Positions 6,223 to 11,254 of a stretch of 11,254 nucleotides of DNA are shown in pieces. Origin of the DNA: Syntrophaceae bacterium UBA3084 (GTDB lineage Bacteria; Desulfobacterota; Syntrophia; Syntrophales; UBA6807). The notes below the pieces were generated by a model. That model saw only the letters and a program-made list of their open reading frames with translations. It was not told the DNA's origin and made no database searches. How positions within the stretch are numbered: the stretch's first letter is position 1; each line of letters starts with the position of its first letter. The translations under genes were made by a program, and so were the position numbers. The stretch lies in contig DFBI01000214.1 in the NCBI GenBank assembly GCA_002367335.1, positions 373 to 11,626 on the forward strand, read 5' to 3'.

Positions 6223-6246
6223 CCCTTCATGAAAAAGGAAGTTCTT
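6203..6246 (+). other. Two-step stem-loop in the spacer after the scaffold gene
   Basis: AAGAAC (6203-6208) pairs with GTTCTT (6241-6246), and inside it TTTTTC (6210-6215) pairs with GAAAAA (6231-6236). No T run follows, so it is not a standard terminator. It overlaps the possible promoter at 6194-6222. The rest of the 6111-6352 spacer holds no gene that I can support. Confidence 0.3.
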
Positions 6247-6291
6247 ATCAGATAGATATGATGAGACCTTTGCATAACCCCTCTAATCGTC

Positions 6292-6312
6292 ATTCCGGGC
6301 TTGACCCGGAAT
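6292..6312. repeat. Short palindromic repeat (ATTCCGGG / CCCGGAAT)
   Basis: ATTCCGGG (6292-6299) and CCCGGAAT (6305-6312) form a perfect 8-bp stem with loop CTTGA. The sequence around it (CGTCATTCC...GGAATCCAG) is a common intergenic palindrome type in many proteobacterial genomes. It lies just outside the left end of the RAYT element. Confidence 0.6.
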
Positions 6313-6352
6313 CCAGGAACTGTTTGATAATACTGGATTACGAGGGACTTCA

Positions 6353-7455
6353 GGGACGCCCTTTACATTTATAGTTTTCAAATGATGGTTATTGTGCTAT
6401 GGTTTGATAATGCCGCGAAAATCAAGAATAGACGCGCCGGGTGCGATGCATCACATTATCGCGCGTGGTATTGAGCGTTGTAAAATTTTTAGAGATGATG
6501 CAGACTGCAATAATTTCCTGGATCGTCTTGGTGGAATAATTGACGACACCGGTACGGTCTGCTTTGCCTGGGCGCTTATTCCCAATCATTTTCATTTGCT
6601 GTTGAGAACCGGGCGGGTCCCCATCGCCACGGTGATGCGTCGTTTGCTGACCGGATATGCTGTTTCGCACAACAGGCGGCACCGACGTCACGGCCATCTT
6701 TTTCAAAACCGCTACAAGTCTATCTTATGCCAGGAAGATGCTTATCTGTTGGAACTGGTTCGATATATACACCTGAATCCAGTACGCGCTAAGCTGGTAT
6801 CAGACATCAAAGCATTGGATAAGTATGCGTTTTCTGGTCACAGTGTAATCATGGGCAAAGTAAAGAGGCACTGGCAGGATTTTAAATGGGTATTGAGACT
6901 GTTTGATGACAGACTTGGAGTTGCGCGTATAAGATACAAGGCGTTTGTAGCCAAAGGTATCTCCGAAGGCAGGCGCGATGATTTAACAGGAGGTGGTTTG
7001 ATTCGAAGCCACGGTGGCTGGGCTGCTGTCAAACAGATGCGCAGGGCTAAAATGTTTGAAAAATCAGACGAGCGTATTCTTGGTGATGGTGATTTTGTTG
7101 AACAGGTGCTTTCGGCTGCTGAGGAACAACTGGAAAAGCACTATAGATTACAAGCCAAAGGCTATGACCTTGAAAAGCTTGCATCCAGTGTGTGTGATCT
7201 TATGCAGGTTGAGCCAGCCGAACTTTGGGCACCAGGCAAAGAGCGCAAACGGGTTGCGGCAAGAAGTTTGCTATGCTATTGGGCGGTAAGAGACCTTGGT
7301 ATTGGTATGGCTAAAATAGCAAGGCGCTTGAATCTCTCATTAGCAGGGGTGAGTCAGTCGGTAAAGCGAGGAGAGACAATAGTACAACAAAAGGGCTACA
7401 ATCTCATCGATCCTTAAGCCTAAAACTGTAAATATGGAAATGTAAAGGGCGTCCC
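6353..7455 (+). mobile_element. RAYT transposon-like element with perfect 18-bp terminal inverted repeats
   Basis: GGGACGCCCTTTACATTT at 6353-6370 is repeated exactly, inverted, at 7438-7455. A further partial match (ATAGTTTT near 6371; its complement near 7430) continues inward on both sides. The 1103-bp unit contains one gene, a REP-associated HUH transposase. RAYT genes are typically framed by inverted REP-like sequences, so this is probably a single-copy RAYT locus with its cognate REPs. I found no obvious target duplication at its edges. It separates the Fe-S operon from the cassette array. Confidence 0.8.
6410..7417 (+). CDS. REP-associated tyrosine transposase (Y1/HUH, RAYT)
   Basis: The 335-residue protein starts MPRKSRIDAPGAMHHIIARG, the standard RAYT N-terminus. 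The HUH metal-binding motif is HFH (residues 60-62) in IPNHFHLLLR, and the catalytic tyrosine is Tyr119 in RYIHLNPVRA. The C-terminal part (about 255-330) is a DnaA-C-like helix-turn-helix (ARRLNLSLAGVSQSVKRG), the form found in longer RAYTs. The enzyme nicks and joins single-stranded DNA at REP palindromes. ATG 6410 is chosen over the upstream TTG 6392 because it begins the conserved N-terminus. All catalytic residues are present and the frame is intact, so it may be active. Confidence 0.93.
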   Translation: MPRKSRIDAPGAMHHIIARGIERCKIFRDDADCNNFLDRLGGIIDDTGTVCFAWALIPNHFHLLLRTGRVPIATVMRRLLTGYAVSHNRRHRRHGHLFQNRYKSILCQEDAYLLELVRYIHLNPVRAKLVSDIKALDKYAFSGHSVIMGKVKRHWQDFKWVLRLFDDRLGVARIRYKAFVAKGISEGRRDDLTGGGLIRSHGGWAAVKQMRRAKMFEKSDERILGDGDFVEQVLSAAEEQLEKHYRLQAKGYDLEKLASSVCDLMQVEPAELWAPGKERKRVAARSLLCYWAVRDLGIGMAKIARRLNLSLAGVSQSVKRGETIVQQKGYNLIDP

Positions 7456-7514
7456 CAAACCTGCCCTTGATTTTATCACCCGATTTTCAAACAAATACAA
7501 AGCTTCCAACAGTG

Positions 7515-7573
7515 CTTATAACAAATAAATCCAGCGGATGCAAAAAGCCGCGCCGCTGATTTAAGCGTTAAGC
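7515..7573 (+). other. Integron attC-like recombination site 1
   Basis: The 3' core site is GTTAAGC (7567-7573) and the 5' inverse core is CTTATAAC (7515-7522), imperfect because two extra bases break the RYYYAAC consensus. The inner arms are CAGCGG (7532-7537) with CCGCTG (7553-7558). They continue outward as AAAT (7527-7530) with ATTT (7559-7562), leaving C7531 bulged. An extrahelical base in the L'' arm is a hallmark of attC. The FRG gene begins 17 bases later, as expected for the next cassette. Confidence 0.7.
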
Positions 7574-7589
7574 TTCAGGAACAAACAAT

Positions 7590-8459
7590 ATGGCAAGAAA
7601 AAAACGATGGGAAGAACACAATATCATTGATGGATATGGTGAAGTTCATTTGTTTTCGTGGCGCTATTTCTTTGATTTTGTTCACCAAAGAATGCTTGAT
7701 TATGAAACCTATATTTGGCGCGGAGAAAGATGTGATAATTGGTTACTAGAATCTACCCTAGATAGACTAATTAAAAAGGCAAAAATTGCAAAAACAAAAA
7801 GATATAGATTCCGTCAATCACATCTTGAACAATTTAAATTTGGATCCAGAGGCAGGCGAGGTCCCAACCCTTCACGGTTAGAAAGCGAAAATGATTGGTG
7901 GGCACTGGGGCAACATTTTGGGCTTGCCACTCCTTTACTTGATTGGACAATGTCTCCCTTCGTTGCAGCATACTTTGCGTATATTAATGTAGGAGAAAAC
8001 CAGACAAAAAATAGAGTTATTTATGCTTTGCATAGGCCTAGCGTTGAAACCAGGGTTAATGAGATAATCCGAACCGAAGAGGCTATAAGACAAAAAGAAA
8101 AGAAGGAATTAGAAGCAAGCGGCAAACGTCCAGGCCTTCTTGCCAGTGCTTTGCTTGATGGCCCAATTATACCTCAGATGGAGTTTATAAGGCCCTTTTC
8201 AGATGAAAATCAACGGCTTGTTAATCAGGGCGGTTTATTTACACGAGCACCGGATGATACTAATATAGAGGCTTGGGTTAGAAAAAATTTCGAAGGTAAA
8301 GATAGATATCACTTAATGAAGATATTTCTCCCTAATGAAGATCGTGAGATATGCTTAAGAGGGTTGAATCGTATGAATATTAATCATTTGACATTATTTC
8401 CTGACCTGTATGGGGCTTCTGTTTTTTGTAATCTTTTCGCTCAAATAAAGAATTACTGA
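7590..8459 (+). CDS. FRG domain-containing protein (integron cassette gene)
   Basis: The 289-residue protein carries the FRG domain. An N-terminal YIWRGE (residues 41-46) supplies the Arg-Gly motif, and the conserved LGQHFGLATPLLDWTMSP followed by FVAAYFAY (about 105-130) is the diagnostic second block. The FRG domain is a conserved domain of uncertain activity, seen in cassette, phage-defence and other accessory proteins. No signal peptide or membrane helix is present. ATG 7590 has AGGAA (7576-7580) upstream, just after attC1. The stop is 5 bases before attC2, so this is a complete one-gene cassette. Codon use is AT-rich compared with the Fe-S operon, consistent with transfer. The family call is firm; the function is not known. 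Confidence 0.85.
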   Translation: MARKKRWEEHNIIDGYGEVHLFSWRYFFDFVHQRMLDYETYIWRGERCDNWLLESTLDRLIKKAKIAKTKRYRFRQSHLEQFKFGSRGRRGPNPSRLESENDWWALGQHFGLATPLLDWTMSPFVAAYFAYINVGENQTKNRVIYALHRPSVETRVNEIIRTEEAIRQKEKKELEASGKRPGLLASALLDGPIIPQMEFIRPFSDENQRLVNQGGLFTRAPDDTNIEAWVRKNFEGKDRYHLMKIFLPNEDREICLRGLNRMNINHLTLFPDLYGASVFCNLFAQIKNY

Positions 8460-8464
8460 CAATT

Positions 8465-8532
8465 GCTTAACAATGCAATTCACCGGAAAACTATGCCTGC
8501 GGCCTATTTTCCGGTGATCGCAGACGTTATGC
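8465..8532 (+). other. Integron attC site 2
   Basis: The inverse core GCTTAAC (8465-8471) and core GTTATGC (8526-8532) pair with one mismatch. The central stem CACCGGAAAA (8481-8490) with TTTTCCGGTG (8507-8516) is perfect over 10 bp. The outer arm pairs GCA (8475-8477 region) with the complement at 8518-8521 and has a bulged T at 8479. Orientation matches attC1. It ends the FRG cassette. Confidence 0.8.
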
Positions 8533-8546
8533 TCGGAATATTTTTC

Positions 8547-8576
8547 TTGACAAATCTCCTTTGCCTATTATATCAT
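8547..8576 (+). promoter_or_regulatory. Cassette-borne sigma70 promoter
   Basis: A consensus TTGACA (8547-8552) and TATCAT (8571-8576, 5 of 6) are separated by 18 bases. An overlapping TATATC at 16 bases is an alternative -10. The site lies between attC2 and the start at 8619, so this cassette appears to bring its own promoter, which many cassettes lack. Confidence 0.65.
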
Positions 8577-8584
8577 ACGCTAGC

Positions 8585-8596
8585 TACGTTAACGTA
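8585..8596. promoter_or_regulatory. 12-bp perfect palindrome, candidate operator
   Basis: TACGTTAACGTA is a perfect palindrome placed about 9 bases after the -10 box, at the expected transcription start, and upstream of the ribosome binding site AGGAGGGG (8608-8615). This is a typical operator position for an autorepressor. The next gene encodes a protein with HTH-like and ribbon-helix-helix-like segments, which makes it the candidate binder. Confidence 0.5.
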
Positions 8597-8618
8597 AGAA
8601 TAAAAATAGGAGGGGATC

Positions 8619-9125
8619 ATGAGGCAGGAGACTTTAGAGCAAATTATAAAGGTCATCTCGTTGGCTGCACAACGCTACAGCATTGGAGATGGAATCGATC
8701 GGTCTTACCAATATGGAGTCAGCCGTGTCTCTCAAGAATACGGAATTGCCTACCAGACTATCGGTGATGCTTGCAGAAGAAGGCTTGGACTTGATCATGT
8801 TGGCGAGTTCAAAACGATGCTTAAAACATGTTTTGAGGGAGATCCAAGTCAACTACGTGACGTTTTGATGCATAAAAATTCAAGATTTTATCATGATAAG
8901 ATAAATGACTTTTTTTCCAAGCTGAAAAATGGTGGAGCCACAACCGAAATTAAGGCAGAAAAACCAGATACATTTGTTACCTACACTGTTCAATTGAGGA
9001 AAAGTGATTCAGATGTCTTAAAGGCTCTCGCACAACTATTGAGTGGTGAGCCAGAGGAGGTTCTTGTTGATGTCGCGGTAGAGGCCATAAAAGACCGGAT
9101 GAAAAAAACGGTAAGTCAATTATAA
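8619..9125 (+). CDS. Putative DNA-binding protein of unknown family (cassette gene)
   Basis: I do not recognise this 168-residue protein at family level. Residues 33-58 (GVSRVSQEYGIAYQTIGDAC and following RRRLGL) have the look of a helix-turn-helix with a recognition helix. Residues about 120-165 (YTVQLRKSDSDVLKALAQLL, then PEEVLVDVAVEAIKDRM) fit a strand-helix-helix pattern like a ribbon-helix-helix domain. There is no signal peptide or membrane segment. It starts at ATG 8619 behind AGGAGGGG, with its own promoter and a palindrome upstream, and is followed 29 bases later by a second gene before the next attC. A two-gene, self-promoted cassette with a DNA-binding first gene recalls toxin-antitoxin cassettes, but neither protein matches a toxin family that I know. 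Confidence 0.75.
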   Translation: MRQETLEQIIKVISLAAQRYSIGDGIDRSYQYGVSRVSQEYGIAYQTIGDACRRRLGLDHVGEFKTMLKTCFEGDPSQLRDVLMHKNSRFYHDKINDFFSKLKNGGATTEIKAEKPDTFVTYTVQLRKSDSDVLKALAQLLSGEPEEVLVDVAVEAIKDRMKKTVSQL

Positions 9126-9154
9126 AAAACAATTTCAGAGGGTTAACTATAGAC

Positions 9155-9514
9155 ATGAAATCCTATAGATTTTCACAGGAAGAATACAGCCGTCTGCTTG
9201 ATACCCACAATGCTCGGCTTCTTGGGCTTTCACAATCTGAATGCGAACTGATACTTATGGGTGCCGGGGCGACTAGAGAACAAGCGAAAAATGGTGCGTA
9301 TGTATATTTGCATCACGGAGCGAATATCACCTCATACCGTAGAGGGTCGCGCGGAGAGTATGGAAGCATTTTAAATGATTTCAAAGCCAAAACCAAAGCC
9401 CCAATGGATTGTATACACCACTTAGAAGGCCTCGGGTTCGGATATAGGCAGGCTCAAACGGCTGTGTACAACTATCGAAAAAGGCACGGTCTGATGGGGC
9501 AATCTCGGCATTGA
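9155..9514 (+). CDS. Unknown protein with two internal repeats (cassette gene)
   Basis: The 119-residue protein is not recognised. It contains a duplicated motif. Residues 33-55 (ILMGAGATREQAKNGAYVYL, then HHG) align with 89-112 (HLEGLGFGYRQAQTAVYNYR, then KRHG), sharing G-x-G, QA, YxY and HG at equivalent spacings. The two repeats are joined by a basic, Tyr/Gly-rich linker. Each looks like a small helical unit, possibly HTH-like. It is basic overall (many Arg, Lys, His), which would suit nucleic acid binding, but this is inference. ATG 9155 has GAGGG (9138-9142) upstream. It shares the cassette with the gene at 8619, and its stop lies 2 bases before attC3. Confidence 0.75.
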   Translation: MKSYRFSQEEYSRLLDTHNARLLGLSQSECELILMGAGATREQAKNGAYVYLHHGANITSYRRGSRGEYGSILNDFKAKTKAPMDCIHHLEGLGFGYRQAQTAVYNYRKRHGLMGQSRH

Positions 9515-9516
9515 AG

Positions 9517-9575
9517 GCATAACCAATCACTGGTGCGGACGCAAGGGGCCGCGCCGCACAGTTCGATCGTTATCT
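9517..9575 (+). other. Integron attC site 3
   Basis: The inverse core GCATAAC (9517-9523) and core GTTATCT (9569-9575) pair over ATAAC/GTTAT. The inner stem GTGCGG (9533-9538) with CCGCAC (9554-9559) continues as ACT (9529-9531) with AGT (9560-9562), leaving G9532 bulged. Orientation matches attC1 and attC2. The next gene's ribosome binding site follows at 9581. Confidence 0.78.
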
Positions 9576-9592
9576 GCAAAAAGGAGGTATGT

Positions 9593-9817
9593 ATGGAATA
9601 CGTATTCACAGATTGGGACGACCGAAGCTATAAAAGAAAATCAAAAGAAAAGATTTTGATTGAAGCAGAGCATATTTCCTCAGAACAGGTTAAGATTTCG
9701 CTAAAAGAATCTGGAAAAAGTTTTGTTGATCTAATTCTTTCAAGGAAAGAAACAGCAGGTATTATCAATGCGCTAAGTGCGGCTAATTCTGAATGCAAGT
9801 GCATTATTACAATGTGA
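9593..9817 (+). CDS. Small unknown protein (cassette gene)
   Basis: The 74-residue protein, MEYVFTDWDDRSYKRKSKEK onward, is not recognised. It appears to be a small mixed alpha/beta protein with alternating strand-like segments (ILIEAEHI, VKISLKES), a Leu/Ile-rich helix near residues 46-60, and two Cys near the C-terminus (CKC). The start at 9593 is chosen over upstream in-frame 9533 because AAGGAGGT (9581-9588) is an ideal ribosome binding site and the upstream codons lie in attC3. It is the first gene after attC3, so it belongs to the third cassette. No attC follows it before the RAYT remnant at 10177. Confidence 0.72.
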   Translation: MEYVFTDWDDRSYKRKSKEKILIEAEHISSEQVKISLKESGKSFVDLILSRKETAGIINALSAANSECKCIITM

Positions 9818-9860
9818 TGTATTTTAAATTCCTTTATGGGAGGAGTCATTTGGAGGGCAT

Positions 9861-10160
9861 ATGAAAAAATTATTAGTAATTTTGATTTTTGTTGGCATAC
9901 TTGGCGGTTGTGCAACCGCAAAGCAAACGTATACGTCAGGCGGGCAGAAAGGGTACGTCATAGATTGCTCTGGTGGTGCACTTAATTGGGGCATGTGTTA
10001 CGAAAAAGCGGGGAAAATTTGTGGAGAAAAAGGTTACGTTGTCCTTGAAAAAAGCAGTGACAAAGGAGCAATAATTTCTGGTAGCCAGTTTGGTTTGTTC
10101 GGTGGTTCTATTATGAACAGAAGCATGATCATTAAATGTAAAGAATGCAATAAAGAGTAA
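9861..10160 (+). CDS. Small lipoprotein of unknown function
   Basis: The 99-residue precursor has a classic lipoprotein signal: a basic start (MKK), a hydrophobic core and the lipobox LGGC with the lipidation Cys17. The mature part carries paired cysteines (Cys36, Cys46, Cys54, Cys93, Cys96) and the pattern GYVIDCSG...W..CY.KAG..CG, seen in short hypothetical lipoproteins of proteobacteria. It is probably anchored in the outer membrane, since the residue after Cys is Ala, not Asp. The Shine-Dalgarno GGAGGG (9852-9857) precedes ATG 9861. It lies downstream of the third cassette gene with no attC between, so it is either the second gene of that cassette or adjacent chromosome. Function unknown. 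Confidence 0.85.
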   Translation: MKKLLVILIFVGILGGCATAKQTYTSGGQKGYVIDCSGGALNWGMCYEKAGKICGEKGYVVLEKSSDKGAIISGSQFGLFGGSIMNRSMIIKCKECNKE

Positions 10161-10194
10161 TAAAAAGGGAGAATAGGGGGTCACATCTCAAATA

Positions 10195-10551
10195 CTAATT
10201 ATCCAGTATTTTCTTGCGGATCCTCACCATCTGCCGGTTGATGCGTTTTGTTTTATTCATTTGTTCCTCAAAAGCAATGTACCTTTGCGACATTGTGGCT
10301 CCCAGGATATTCCCAAACTTTTTCCCCGGCATAACCGTTGTTTCACCGGTTAAATCCCGAGCAAGGTATATGGCCATATCTCGTGGCAGATTCTTTTTGC
10401 CCCCTTTTCGCATAATCAGTTCGGCATCACATTCAAATTCCCGGCTCACTGTTTCAACTACCTTTTCAACGGTTGTGAAAGACTTTAAAGCCTTTAGGGG
10501 GAATTGGTGGGAATTGGTGGGACGTCCATCAATAAGTAAATAACTTGACAT
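10195..10551 (-). pseudogene. C-terminal fragment of a REP-associated transposase
   Basis: The minus-strand frame encodes 118 residues from ATG 10551 (an in-frame ATG also lies at 10572). The segment RDMAIYLARDLTGETTVMPG, followed by KKFGNILGATMSQRYIAFEE and a basic tail, matches the DnaA-like C-terminal domain of longer RAYTs. The HUH domain with HFH motif and catalytic Tyr is absent, and I could not find it upstream on this strand, so the gene is a remnant. A 10-bp tandem duplication, GAATTGGTGG at 10501-10520, lies in the frame near its N-terminus. Because 10 is not a multiple of three it shifted the reading frame, and removing one copy would create an early stop. AGGGGAG precedes ATG 10551, so the piece could still be translated. 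Confidence 0.7.
10501..10520. repeat. 10-bp tandem duplication in the RAYT fragment
   Basis: GAATTGGTGG occurs twice in direct succession (10501-10510 and 10511-10520). Its length is not a multiple of three, so it alters the frame of the minus-strand transposase fragment. Confidence 0.8.
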
Positions 10552-10662
10552 GATATCTCCCCTTGTTCTCACGCTTCTGTGTGGGAATGCATACAGACTT
10601 GGAAAGAAAGAAAAGTCACACCTTAAATATTAAGTAAGGAGAGGAAATCAGGGGTCACATCT

Positions 10663-10723
10663 CAAATAATAAATATTAGACCTTTAGACCAAAAAACTCC
10701 TTAGATCGAATATTTATTATTTG
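10663..10723. repeat. AT-rich palindromic element with 15-bp perfect arms
   Basis: CAAATAATAAATATT (10663-10677) is the exact reverse complement of AATATTTATTATTTG (10709-10723), with a 31-base spacer. The left arm overlaps the second GGGGTCACATCTC repeat, so this is probably a REP-type or MITE unit linked to the RAYT remnant. With G-U pairs the stem extends a few bases outward. Confidence 0.75.
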
Positions 10724-10757
10724 GGTGGAAATTCGGGGGACATCCATGATAAGTTTT

Positions 10758-10787
10758 GTCAAGGGGAAAACGGAGATTTCCCTTGAC
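10758..10787. repeat. Short inverted repeat GTCAAGGGGAAA / TTTCCCTTGAC
   Basis: GTCAAGGGGAAA (10758-10769) pairs with TTTCCCTTGAC (10777-10787) with one bulged G. There is no adjacent T run, so it is more likely a mobile-element end than a terminator. It overlaps the end of a 46-codon minus-strand frame (10759-10899) that I cannot assign. Confidence 0.5.
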
Positions 10788-11099
10788 CTTCCGGATTGAC
10801 GGATTCCCGGCGGTTATTCTTGTTAATCTGCCTCAACTCGATCTTTTTCTTCATCTTTTGTGGTCCGCATAAATCGATCACATGCGACCAGACATCCATT
10901 TGCTGTACCAAGGTCGGATAGGTTCGCGTTACACCATATCCTTAATGACCTTTACTGAAGATTGAGTTTGGGCCAACCCCCCGGCCTCGAAACACTATAA
11001 TCGTTGCATTGCGTTTATCGCATGCACAGTCCCCAAACGGCAAGGCCCGGCGGGAAGATCTTCATCTCGGCAGATCTATATGTTCATACAGCTTTTGTT
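10788..11099. other. Gene-poor mobile-element debris
   Basis: No convincing gene is present. A minus-strand frame (ATG 10899 to stop at 10759) encodes MDVWSHVIDLCGPQKMKKKI plus a basic tail. It extends upstream only to a nearby stop and has no family that I recognise. The sequence 10970-11099 is the non-coding flank beyond the 3' end of the IS110-type remnant. It contains a GC-rich stretch (CCCCCCGGCC near 10978) and a GCATTGCG/CGCATGC-type region near 11005-11025 with some pairing potential. Confidence 0.5.
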
Positions 11100-11254
11100 T
11101 CAAGCTGCCTGTGTTGCTGCAGGAAGCTTAAACTTGGCCTGTTTTTTGTCAACAGCCAGCATGTAAGCCACAAGCTTTCTCGCGACGGCACAGGCAGAAG
11201 ATTCACCCGTAACAGATCGGCTATTTTCTTGGCATCGGCACGATCGTTCTTTTT
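11100..11254 (-). pseudogene. IS110-family transposase remnant (partial, internally deleted, frameshifted)
   Basis: Reading the minus strand from the window edge, one frame gives KKNDRADAKKIADLLRVNLL. This matches the DEDD-domain block of IS110-family transposases around the conserved Asp-Ala-x-x-Ile-Ala segment. Within a few codons the similarity moves to a second frame encoding ACAVARKLVAYMLAVDKKQA and ending at TGA (11102-11100), which resembles the C-terminal end of the same family. The central part, including the second catalytic domain, is missing, and the junction changes frame. The best reading is an internally deleted, inactive copy. The rest of the N-terminus lies beyond the window. 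Confidence 0.6.

Larger units (their letters stand above)
10177..10668. repeat. 18-bp direct repeats bracketing a RAYT fragment
   Basis: GGGGTCACATCTCAAATA occurs at 10177-10194 and again, same orientation, at 10651-10668. A related degenerate copy (GTCACACCTTAAATATTA) lies at about 10615-10632. The repeats flank the truncated transposase on the minus strand and share the GGGGTCA head with the inverted repeat at 2414. They look like ends of REP-family elements. Confidence 0.75.

Noticed and set aside
6292..6312. The CCGGG palindrome as an operon terminator
   Set aside because: No T run follows on either strand, and it lies almost 200 bases past the last gene. It fits a dispersed intergenic repeat better.
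9628..9921. Minus-strand frame overlapping the small cassette gene and lipoprotein start
   Set aside because: No ribosome binding site or family features, while both plus-strand genes have ideal ribosome binding sites.
10214..10543. Plus-strand open frame at 10214-10543
   Set aside because: It is the shadow of the minus-strand RAYT fragment, which has recognisable C-terminal domain features.
1..11254. tRNA, rRNA, CRISPR array or a replication origin
   Set aside because: I looked for cloverleaf-like segments, rRNA signatures, regularly spaced repeats and DnaA-box clusters and saw none. The only array-like structure is the set of attC sites.

Overview
The window looks like chromosome from an anaerobic bacterium, most likely a sulfate- or metal-reducing Desulfobacterota (former Deltaproteobacteria). 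That assignment is inferred from gene content: DUF5320-type glycine-rich proteins, ferredoxin-bearing MinD ATPases, a NifX-domain protein, an Mrp-NifX fusion, a probable selenoprotein and REP-associated transposases. No rRNA or other marker is present to test it.

Region 1 (1-817) holds the tail of one glycine-rich protein, two small glycine-rich genes of the DUF5320 type, and a strong Rho-independent terminator. Region 2 (about 889-6110) reads as one plus-strand operon: a NifX/MTH1175-family protein with a glycine-rich linker and coiled coil, two MinD-like ATPases each carrying two [4Fe-4S] ferredoxin motifs, a radical SAM enzyme, an Mrp/Nbp35-type ATPase fused to a second NifX domain, and an IscU/NifU-type Fe-S scaffold. 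The set resembles the orange-protein (ORP) cluster of Desulfovibrio, where MinD-type ATPases, an Mrp-MTH1175 fusion and a metal-cluster-binding MTH1175 protein work together. A metal-sulfur cluster assembly or delivery system is the natural reading, and its exact product is unknown. A 25-bp perfect inverted repeat has inserted at the stop codon of the first MinD gene.

The most striking feature is the scaffold gene at 5691-6110. An otherwise intact 139-codon frame has a single in-frame TGA, exactly at the first cluster-ligand cysteine (GS-TGA-GD). The other ligands (Cys78, His121, Cys122) are intact, and a SECIS-like hairpin lies just downstream. The gene is therefore best read as a selenocysteine-containing IscU-like scaffold, which ordinary ORF calling would miss or call a pseudogene.

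Region 3 (6111-7455) is a REP-associated HUH transposase (RAYT) between perfect 18-bp inverted repeats. Region 4 (7515-10160) is an integron-type cassette array with no integrase in the window (CALIN-like). Three attC-like sites with bulged stems, all in the same orientation, separate cassettes encoding an FRG-domain protein, a putative DNA-binding regulator with a repeat-containing partner (preceded by a sigma70-type promoter and a 12-bp palindrome), and a small unknown protein with a lipoprotein. Region 5 (10177-11254) is degraded mobile DNA: a C-terminal RAYT fragment between direct GGGGTCACATCTC repeats, palindromic elements, and an internally deleted, frameshifted IS110-family transposase remnant running off the window end.
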